In this document: positions 1 through 5,512 of the stretch, one piece after another
Layout: the number at the start of each line of letters is the position of its first letter
Numbering within the stretch: position 1 is the first letter of the stretch
NCBI GenBank assembly: GCA_937997605.1
Contig: CALLFD010000292.1
Coordinates: 1 to 15,579 of the forward strand
DNA: 15,579 nt
From: an uncultured Collinsella sp.
GTDB taxonomy: Bacteria; Actinomycetota; Coriobacteriia; Coriobacteriales; Coriobacteriaceae
Reading direction: 5' to 3'
Translations under genes and position numbers: made by a program
Notes under the pieces: model-generated
Databases searched by the model: none
What the model was told of the DNA's origin: nothing
The model's input: the letters and a program-made list of their open reading frames with translations, nothing else

Positions 1-428
1 CCGTGGAGAACATGGCGTTTCTGCCCGACCGCTACGATGCGCGTTCGTACTCGGATAAGTTGTTCCAAAAGATGAGCCAGGTGATTTTGGATCTGGGCGA
101 GACCGAGAGCTGCATTATCGAAGGCCGTCTGTCCGATTACCTGCTGCGTAACAACCCCAACCACATTGCCGTGTTGGTGACCGCACCCTTTGAGGACCGC
201 GTCGAGATCGTGCGCAAGAAGCGCGGACTTAACAAAAAGAAGGGCGCCAAGCTGGTCAAGCAGCAGCAGAAGGCGCGCGAGGCGTTCTATAAGCGCTACA
301 GCGCCGGAAAGTGGAAGATGACGAGTGGCAAGGACATCGTCGTCAACCGCGCCAAGCTGGGCCGCGAGGGCTGCAAAGACGTTATCGCCGCTGCCTACCG
401 CTACAAAGTCGCCCAGCTCGAAGGCTAA
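1..428 (+). CDS. cytidylate kinase-like family protein, 3' part (5' end outside window)
   Basis: The reading frame is open from the window edge to TAA at 426-428. The GTG at 3 and ATG at 12 are probably internal codons, because about 140 residues is too short for this family (usually near 200) and the N-terminal P-loop is absent. The visible part matches the C-terminal half of the cytidylate kinase-like family (Pfam Cytidylate_kin2 type): an IIEGRLSDYLLR segment equivalent to the usual 'GRCADYIL' stretch, a strand AVLVTAPFEDR with the arginine that follows the core strand, a Lys-rich lid (RKKRGLNKKKGAKL), then KAREAFYKRYSAGKW and a terminal DIVVNRAKLGREGCKDVI. Family members resemble nucleoside monophosphate kinases, but their physiological substrate is generally unproven, so CMP phosphorylation should not be assumed. 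The gene converges on the LuxR-type gene, with a hairpin terminator between them. The family call is fairly secure; the function is not. Confidence 0.8.
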   Translation, partial: VENMAFLPDRYDARSYSDKLFQKMSQVILDLGETESCIIEGRLSDYLLRNNPNHIAVLVTAPFEDRVEIVRKKRGLNKKKGAKLVKQQQKAREAFYKRYSAGKWKMTSGKDIVVNRAKLGREGCKDVIAAAYRYKVAQLEG

Positions 429-434
429 CCGACC

Positions 435-475
435 AAAACCACCGCAAAGGGGACAGGCACCTTTGTGGTGGTTTT
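435..475. terminator. bidirectional hairpin terminator; repeat family A copy 1
   Basis: A 16-bp stem (435-450 with 460-475, one G-T wobble at 444/466) encloses the 9-nt loop GGACAGGCA. On the plus strand the right arm runs into TTTTTGTTTT, the form of an intrinsic terminator for the kinase-like gene. On the minus strand the hairpin begins four bases after the regulator's stop codon, and its distal arm ends in TTTT, so it probably serves both converging genes. Stem and loop recur at 5452, 8012 and 14945. Confidence 0.75.
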
Positions 476-479
476 TGTT

Positions 480-1883
480 TTAGGCGGAGGGGAAGGCCTT
501 GGTGAGACCGGCGCGCGTCTGCGTGTCGGTCTTTTGGTAGATAGAGCTCAGGTGGCGCTGTACCATGCGCATCGAGATGCCGAGTTCCTCGGCGATTTGC
601 TTAAGCGGGCGTTCGTCCTGTGTCACGGCTATGAGCACGTCGACTTCGCGCGGGGTGAGAGCGTGGTTGGCGATGAAGGCCTGGCGTTGCTCTTCGATGC
701 TCGGCGCAGCGAGCGCTTTCTCGGCTCGTTGCTGGTGTTCACGCTCCTGCTCGGTTTGGGGCAGGCGGAGCAGGCCCGCGGCTACAAACGCCACACTCGC
801 CGCCACAAGCAGCATGAGCGCGCCGATCATGATGAGGGCAACGTTGCCCGAGGTCACGAGCGCAAGCGAGATGCCCGATGTAGTGAACGCACACACATTG
901 TTGGCGGCGCGTCCCATGCCGGCCCAAAGGGCGGGCGCATACATGCGCGGTGCCAGCTGTGTAAAGGTGGCGGTAAAGAACGTGACAAAAAAGCCCGAGC
1001 TCAGGTAAAAGACGACAAGGCCCAGGTTGGGATCAGCGCTGGCCTCCACGGCCAGGATGGAAATGGTCGAGAGCACGGCGATGCCGAGCATGATGAGACC
1101 CATGTAGCGACGCTCGGCAAGATCAAAGACGATACCGGCGACGAGACCGCTCGCCGCCAAAAAGAGGCGCGGCCAGGTCTGTACGGCGATGGTGCCGTGG
1201 GCGTTGGAGAACGTGACGACGTTATCGAGCGTCGAGAACAGACAGGCGAGAATCATGACGAGCGCGATGCTCCAGCACGCCTGCTTGGCGAGGGCGTGCG
1301 AGGGCTCGGCAAAGGGATTGATGGTGGGGCTGGAGCTCTTGGCGGCCTTTTGGGGAACGACGCTGAGGACGGAGATGGCGATCGTCGCTGCGCCAAGGAC
1401 GATGAGCTCTGCGATGCCGCCGCAATCGAGCAGGTTGATGGCGAACTGCATCAGGATGCCCGCGGCATAGGCTGCTCCCGCACCGGTGGCAAGCTTGGGG
1501 TCATCCTGGAATGCCAACGAAAAGGCGTGGTGAGTGGCGGCGCCCAGCAGGCCGAGCCCGAGGAATGCGAGGCACCCCAGAATCTCGAGCGCAAGCGGGC
1601 TCGTGGGGGACTGGATCTGGGTCAACCCCAAGATGGCGATGGGGACGGCGGCGCCGACAACTGTCTGAGACTGGCCTTTGTGCTGCGCGTGCTCAAGCAA
1701 CGGAGCGTATCCGATAAAGCCGATCACGCTGGCGCCCAGAATAAAGCCCTGTGCGAGCACAACGCGCTCGGCGCCGGCGAGTAGCCCGATATTGATATCG
1801 AAGCGAAACTCGGCGGCAAGGAAGGCGAAGGTGAAGAGCGCGAGCGCCAGAAGCGCGTTGATTTTAGGCCTACTCAGGTTCAA
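480..1883 (-). CDS. membrane-bound LuxR-family transcriptional regulator (MFS-like multi-spanning N-terminus)
   Basis: A 467-residue protein with two parts. Residues 1 to about 395 hold roughly a dozen hydrophobic segments, starting with INALLALALFTFAFLAAEF, and look like a major-facilitator-type membrane domain. Residues 409-467 are a LuxR/GerE helix-turn-helix: LTPREVDVL opens it, then QIAEELGISMRMVQRHLSSI (scaffold and recognition helices) and YQKTDTQTRAGL. Such fusions are abundant in Coriobacteriia and are thought to link a membrane-sensed signal to transcription; the ligand and targets are unknown here. I chose the TTG at 1883-1881 because AAAGGA lies six bases upstream and the first membrane helix follows within ten residues. 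An in-frame extension to 2117 would add 78 residues of unlikely composition and overlap the divergent gene's start. Its 5' end faces the surface-protein genes across about 200 bp, so control of them is possible, but nothing in the sequence shows it. Confidence 0.88.
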   Translation of the reverse strand: MNLSRPKINALLALALFTFAFLAAEFRFDINIGLLAGAERVVLAQGFILGASVIGFIGYAPLLEHAQHKGQSQTVVGAAVPIAILGLTQIQSPTSPLALEILGCLAFLGLGLLGAATHHAFSLAFQDDPKLATGAGAAYAAGILMQFAINLLDCGGIAELIVLGAATIAISVLSVVPQKAAKSSSPTINPFAEPSHALAKQACWSIALVMILACLFSTLDNVVTFSNAHGTIAVQTWPRLFLAASGLVAGIVFDLAERRYMGLIMLGIAVLSTISILAVEASADPNLGLVVFYLSSGFFVTFFTATFTQLAPRMYAPALWAGMGRAANNVCAFTTSGISLALVTSGNVALIMIGALMLLVAASVAFVAAGLLRLPQTEQEREHQQRAEKALAAPSIEEQRQAFIANHALTPREVDVLIAVTQDERPLKQIAEELGISMRMVQRHLSSIYQKTDTQTRAGLTKAFPSA

Positions 1884-1889
1884 GAACGG

Positions 1890-1895
1890 TCCTTT
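1890..1895 (-). promoter_or_regulatory. ribosome-binding site deciding a TTG start
   Basis: AAAGGA on the minus strand, six bases before the TTG at 1883. No comparable purine-rich site precedes the upstream in-frame start candidates at 2051 or 2117. Confidence 0.6.
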
Positions 1896-2044
1896 GGGTG
1901 GACGAATGATCGTGTCCTCGATTGTAGACCATGACGGTAGGGGGTGGGCCTTTCGGGGGGGCTTGGCAATTGCATGCTCGTTGCCTTTTGCGCTGGCAGG
2001 TGCGCCACATGAGAATTTGTGCCCCGGGATCCGGATATCTTCCC

Positions 2045-2059
2045 GTAACATGGTGTTAC
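2045..2059. promoter_or_regulatory. short palindrome upstream of the first surface-protein gene
   Basis: GTAACA-TGG-TGTTAC is a perfect 6-bp inverted repeat ending 30 bp before the ATG at 2090. The half-sites match the inner ends of the family B repeat arms (CTGTAACA / TGTTACAG). It could be a regulator binding site, a 5' UTR hairpin or a worn relic of that repeat. It lies in the 206-bp spacer between the divergent regulator and surface-protein genes, where I could not identify a convincing promoter. Confidence 0.35.
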
Positions 2060-2065
2060 AGAAGC

Positions 2066-2534
2066 ACCCCTTACGACAAGGAGGCTCATATGCGAAAGCA
2101 AATCCATGACAACCCAATCGACCACGGTTGCTCGTGCGCGCTCTCCCGCGGAACGTGGCGTCGCGTGGGCGCCAAGCTTGCCTGCGCGGGGGCCTGCGCG
2201 CTCATGGTCGGCCAGCTGCTGCTGCCGAGCGTGGCGCTCGCCGCCGACTGGGTCAGCGTCGGCGGCACGCAGTACGACGCGGGCACCGCTGCCGGCGACG
2301 AGGCAGGGACCTGGTCCTGGGACGGCGCCGACGACATGAAGCTCAACGGCTACGACGGCGGCTCCATCGGCGCCAAGGGCAACCTCACCATCGGCGTGAC
2401 GGGCGCCAACACCGTAACGGCCGACGCCGGGCAGAACGCCATTGCTGTTAAGAACGGTAACCTTGCCATTACCGGCGACGGCACCCTGAATGCGACGGCC
2501 CAGAACGATGTAATTACAGCGATAGGCGACGGCA
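2066..2534 (+). repeat. 469-bp perfect direct repeat, copy 1
   Basis: Bases 2066-2534 are identical to 3670-4138 (offset 1604). The block starts 12 bp before the Shine-Dalgarno sequence and ends inside codon 149. The bases just outside differ at both ends (C versus T at 2065/3669, G versus A at 2535/4139). Beyond the right edge the two genes share only about half their residues until the C-terminus. Confidence 0.95.
2078..2084 (+). promoter_or_regulatory. strong ribosome-binding site AAGGAGG
   Basis: AAGGAGG five bases before the ATG at 2090. The same site lies at 3682-3688 before the paralogue. The leader CCCTTACGACAAGGAGG has a close relative before the third surface gene (CCCTACGACCAAGGAG at 5491-5506). 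Confidence 0.8.
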
Positions 2535-3637
2535 GGACCGGCGGCGATGTGACCATTGATGGCGCTGACGTTAACGTGACAGCCACGGGCGGAGCATATG
2601 AATCCATTGGTATCCATGCGGCAGCGGGCGACATAGCCATAAAGAATGGTGCCGACGTCCATGTCGAGGCAAAGTCGAACGCCGATGTCTTTGCAGTCCT
2701 TGCCGAAAATGTTCCTCCCAGGCATTCTGCCATCGAGGGTGCACAGGCCGAAGAGGCAGACTACAGCGCCAAACATGGTGGCTGTATCATGGTGGACAAC
2801 GCTAAATTAAATGCGACGGCGGGTAATGCAGGGGGCATGTCGGTCGCTCTGTATTCGTTTGGTATTAAGACGGAAACATATTTGAAGATTGCCAACGGGG
2901 CGGATGTTTCGCTCGCGACAGGGAGCGCGGGAAAAATCTCGGCTGGTGTTTGGATACGCGTGCAAGACGGGGCGTCATGGATACGCGTCGATCGCTCGAA
3001 CCTCACGGCTCAAGGTGATGCCGGGGCTGATGAGCTTGTAGGGGCAAATCGCAAAGATGTCTATGGAATTTTTTCACAGTCTGGCTCCCCGTCGGCTACC
3101 CCTCGAATTAGCTTCTTTCAATCAAATGTTGTGGCGTCGGGCTCGACGGCGGCAGTCTATGCCGTCAATATGGGGTCCTTCAGGGCCCCCTATATCAAAC
3201 TTGAGGGAGGGTTAAAGATTGCGATTCCCGACGGAGGTACCGTGCGCGACACCGTTGGAAGTGGGCGTGTCATCGGCGTTCCCGGGTCGTCTGTCATCCA
3301 GGACATTAGAACTTCCGACGAGGTCGCCCGTAACGTGGTAATCAGCTCTGGAGATGCGGCCGAACCCGAGCCCACCCCGCAGCCTGAACCCACCCCGGCT
3401 CCCACGCCACAGCCGGGCGGCGGCAGCGGGACCGACGTGCCGTCCGTGACGTCGACCCAGGCGAGCTCCACGGCCGCTGCCCCCAAGCCGGCCGCGCAGG
3501 TCGCCGCGGTCCAGAAGTCCGCGGGCGCTCTTGCCGCCACGGGCGATAGCGCCGCGACGACGGCAGCAGCCCTCGGCATTGTCGGTGCGTCCGTCGTCGG
3601 TGCCGGCTTCGTCGCGTCCAAGCGCCGCGACCGCTAG
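2090..3637 (+). CDS. secreted beta-helix-like surface protein with LAxTG sorting signal (paralogue 1)
   Basis: A 515-residue protein, probably exported and covalently fixed to the cell wall. Residues 1-51 form a long signal peptide with a polar N-region, the hydrophobic core ACAGACALMVGQLLLPSVAL and likely cleavage at ALA|AD. Residues 52 to about 420 are rich in Gly, Asn, Asp and Thr and consist of short strand-turn repeats such as GNLTIGVTG, GNLAITGDGTLNATA and GGDVTIDGADVNVTA. This is the look of a right-handed beta-helix and recalls the Cthe_2159-type carbohydrate-binding family, so glycan or mucin binding is possible but unproven. Residues 425-445 are a Pro-rich wall spacer (PEPTPQPEPTPAPTP). 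LAATG at 481-485, a hydrophobic helix and the tail KRRDR make the sorting signal. The ATG at 2090 is set by AAGGAGG and equals the paralogue's start. The first 148 codons are identical in DNA to the next gene, 56 bp downstream with no terminator between, so the two are likely co-transcribed. Confidence 0.85.
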   Translation: MRKQIHDNPIDHGCSCALSRGTWRRVGAKLACAGACALMVGQLLLPSVALAADWVSVGGTQYDAGTAAGDEAGTWSWDGADDMKLNGYDGGSIGAKGNLTIGVTGANTVTADAGQNAIAVKNGNLAITGDGTLNATAQNDVITAIGDGRTGGDVTIDGADVNVTATGGAYESIGIHAAAGDIAIKNGADVHVEAKSNADVFAVLAENVPPRHSAIEGAQAEEADYSAKHGGCIMVDNAKLNATAGNAGGMSVALYSFGIKTETYLKIANGADVSLATGSAGKISAGVWIRVQDGASWIRVDRSNLTAQGDAGADELVGANRKDVYGIFSQSGSPSATPRISFFQSNVVASGSTAAVYAVNMGSFRAPYIKLEGGLKIAIPDGGTVRDTVGSGRVIGVPGSSVIQDIRTSDEVARNVVISSGDAAEPEPTPQPEPTPAPTPQPGGGSGTDVPSVTSTQASSTAAAPKPAAQVAAVQKSAGALAATGDSAATTAAALGIVGASVVGAGFVASKRRDR

Positions 3638-3669
3638 CGCAAGCTTCCGCAACATAAAACAGCGGAGGT

Positions 3670-4138
3670 ACCCCTTACGACAAGGAGGCTCATATGCGAA
3701 AGCAAATCCATGACAACCCAATCGACCACGGTTGCTCGTGCGCGCTCTCCCGCGGAACGTGGCGTCGCGTGGGCGCCAAGCTTGCCTGCGCGGGGGCCTG
3801 CGCGCTCATGGTCGGCCAGCTGCTGCTGCCGAGCGTGGCGCTCGCCGCCGACTGGGTCAGCGTCGGCGGCACGCAGTACGACGCGGGCACCGCTGCCGGC
3901 GACGAGGCAGGGACCTGGTCCTGGGACGGCGCCGACGACATGAAGCTCAACGGCTACGACGGCGGCTCCATCGGCGCCAAGGGCAACCTCACCATCGGCG
4001 TGACGGGCGCCAACACCGTAACGGCCGACGCCGGGCAGAACGCCATTGCTGTTAAGAACGGTAACCTTGCCATTACCGGCGACGGCACCCTGAATGCGAC
4101 GGCCCAGAACGATGTAATTACAGCGATAGGCGACGGCA
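3670..4138 (+). repeat. 469-bp perfect direct repeat, copy 2
   Basis: The second copy of the block at 2066-2534, identical in every base compared. It includes the ribosome-binding site (3682-3688), the signal peptide and the first 148 codons of the second gene. Both copies lie in the same orientation, so homologous recombination between them would delete 1604 bp and leave one intact gene. Confidence 0.95.
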
Positions 4139-5307
4139 ATGCCGGTGGCGATGTGACCATCAGCGGCGTCAGCGTCAACGCGACGGCTTCGGGTGCAGCG
4201 GAAAACGTGGCGGGCATTCGCGCGACGGCCGGCAGCGTGACAATCGATAAGGGCGCTGATGTCAAAATCGAGGCGAAATCGGCTGAAGGATCTTGGCGTC
4301 CAATGGAGATCATCTGCGGTATCCATGCTGATAACATTCCAAACAGACACGCTGCCCAGGAAGGCGAGCAGGAAGAGCCGGATTCCGCTTATGAGCATGG
4401 CGGCGATATCACCGTCGATGGCGCCAGTCTGTCGATTAAGACTGGCGATGCCTCGTGGGCTTCCATGTGCATCAATACGTTTGGTATCAAGAAGAATACC
4501 CTCATGAAAATCGTCAACGGAGCCGATGTCACGCTTTCGGCTGGTAGTGCGGCTTCGCTCTCGGCGGGTATCAGCGCACGCTCGCAAGCCGGTGCGGTGT
4601 GGATGCTCGTCGAGAAGTCGAACCTCACGTCTCGAAGCTTGTCTGCCGCAAGCGGCATCGACGCCGATCGCAATCAAAGTTTTGGAATCATGGCAGAGGC
4701 AAATACCAGGTTTGAAACGCCTCGTATCCAGATTTTCAAATCGAAGATTGAGGCTTCGGGCGCGACTGCGGGAATCTATGCAATCAACCGCAACGGCGCG
4801 AATGCGACACTGTTCCGTGCCGCGATGATCGATTTACAAGGGAACGCGATGATTACGACTCCGACGGACGGTGCCGTGCGCGATGTGAAGAAGGTTGTCG
4901 ATACGGGGCAATGGCCTAGTTCCCAGAGCGGGCAGGTCATCGGTGTTGCCGGTTCGTCTGCGATTTCGGATATCGTCGGTTCTGCCGAGGTCGCCCATGA
5001 TGTGGCGATTGATTTTGGAGACGGGCAGGAGCCGGACCCAACGCCGGACCCCGAGCCGGCTCCGGAGCCCGATCCCATGCCCAATCCCGAGCAGAAGCCT
5101 GACCTCAAGCCCGTAGATAAGGACGCAAAGACCACCACGGCGGTTACCAAGACCGTTACGACCAAGACTGCCGCCGGCGCCAAAAGCGCTTCCGGTGTTC
5201 TGGCCGCCACGGGCGACAACGCCGCGACGGCGGCGGCCGCCCTCGGCATCGCCGGTGCGTCCGTCATCGGCGCCGGCTTTGTCGCGTCTAAGCGCCGCAA
5301 CCGCTAG
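3694..5307 (+). CDS. secreted beta-helix-like surface protein with LAxTG sorting signal (paralogue 2)
   Basis: A 537-residue tandem paralogue of the preceding gene. The signal peptide (1-51) and first 148 residues are identical to it. From there to about residue 440 the proteins stay colinear but differ at roughly half the positions, with shared anchors such as GGDVTI, the NI/NV-P-RH motif, the FGIK segment, the SNLT motif and RVIGV/QVIGV-GSS. The body is again made of short Gly/Asp/Ala-rich strand-turn repeats, suggesting a beta-helix; binding to a glycan or host surface is inference. A Pro-rich spacer (about 446-470, PDPTPDPEPAPEPDPMPNPE) and a Lys/Thr-rich linker lead to LAATG at 503-507, a hydrophobic helix and KRRNR. 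The last 110 bases of coding and the ten after the stop resemble paralogue 1 closely but not identically, unlike the 5' block. A strong terminator follows at 5331. The start is fixed by AAGGAGG at 3682. Confidence 0.85.
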   Translation: MRKQIHDNPIDHGCSCALSRGTWRRVGAKLACAGACALMVGQLLLPSVALAADWVSVGGTQYDAGTAAGDEAGTWSWDGADDMKLNGYDGGSIGAKGNLTIGVTGANTVTADAGQNAIAVKNGNLAITGDGTLNATAQNDVITAIGDGNAGGDVTISGVSVNATASGAAENVAGIRATAGSVTIDKGADVKIEAKSAEGSWRPMEIICGIHADNIPNRHAAQEGEQEEPDSAYEHGGDITVDGASLSIKTGDASWASMCINTFGIKKNTLMKIVNGADVTLSAGSAASLSAGISARSQAGAVWMLVEKSNLTSRSLSAASGIDADRNQSFGIMAEANTRFETPRIQIFKSKIEASGATAGIYAINRNGANATLFRAAMIDLQGNAMITTPTDGAVRDVKKVVDTGQWPSSQSGQVIGVAGSSAISDIVGSAEVAHDVAIDFGDGQEPDPTPDPEPAPEPDPMPNPEQKPDLKPVDKDAKTTTAVTKTVTTKTAAGAKSASGVLAATGDNAATAAAALGIAGASVIGAGFVASKRRNR

Positions 5308-5330
5308 CGCAAGCTTTCATAGCCATTTTC

Positions 5331-5376
5331 AGCCGCCGCGTGGGCATAAATGCCCTTGCGGCGGCTCTTTGTATTT
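5331..5376 (+). terminator. intrinsic terminator after the tandem paralogues
   Basis: AGCCGCCGC (5331-5339) pairs with GCGGCGGCT (5358-5366), and inside it GGGCAT pairs with ATGCCC around an AA turn. CTTTGTATTT follows. It ends the likely two-gene transcript, 23 bp after the second stop codon. Confidence 0.8.
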
Positions 5377-5388
5377 CCGCAGGTAGAG

Positions 5389-5416
5389 GCCTAGGTTCGC
5401 ATCTACGAACCTAGGC
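5389..5416. repeat. palindromic repeat family C, copy 1, upstream of the third surface gene
   Basis: GCCTAGGTTCG (5389-5399) and CGAACCTAGGC (5406-5416) form an 11-bp perfect inverted repeat around CATCTA. The preceding CGCAGGTAGA (5378-5387) is also shared with copy 2 at 8051, and the two align without gaps. No T-run follows here, so an operator or leader element fits better than a terminator for this copy. Confidence 0.7.
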
Positions 5417-5451
5417 GTACGGAGTCATTTGGCACATCTTGGTGGTACAGG

Positions 5452-5486
5452 ACCACCACAAAGGGGACAGACACCTTTGTGGTGGT
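5452..5486. repeat. hairpin repeat family A, copy 2, in the leader of the third surface gene
   Basis: A 13-bp perfect stem (ACCACCACAAAGG with CCTTTGTGGTGGT) encloses the loop GGACAGACA, one base different from copy 1 and in the same orientation. It ends 14 bp before the Shine-Dalgarno sequence and has no T-run. It is therefore not an obvious terminator; if transcribed, it would lie in the 5' UTR. Confidence 0.75.
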
Positions 5487-5500
5487 ATGTCCCTACGACC

Positions 5501-5506
5501 AAGGAG
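5501..5506 (+). promoter_or_regulatory. ribosome-binding site deciding the ATG at 5513
   Basis: AAGGAG six bases before ATG 5513. An upstream in-frame codon at 5429 would read through the hairpin at 5452 and lose the signal-peptide layout shared with the first two proteins. Confidence 0.7.
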
Positions 5507-5512
5507 ACCGTT

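Noticed and set aside
465..1784. Plus-strand open frame of about 440 codons opposite the LuxR-type gene
   Set aside because: The composition is Gly/Arg/Asp-rich without domains, while the minus-strand frame has membrane helices and a clear LuxR helix-turn-helix.
1884..2117. N-terminal extension of the LuxR-type regulator to an upstream start
   Set aside because: The extra 78 residues have no family-like sequence, would overlap the divergent gene's start, and have no good ribosome-binding site. The TTG at 1883 does.
3634..4677. Minus-strand frames across the two paralogues (also 1880-2776)
   Set aside because: They appear in both copies only because the underlying DNA is identical. They are shadows with no start signal and no recognisable product.
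5452..5486. Simple Rho-independent terminator call for all family A hairpins
   Set aside because: Only the copy at 435-475 has a convincing T-run. The others were listed as repeats, since the loop is conserved and two lie upstream of genes.
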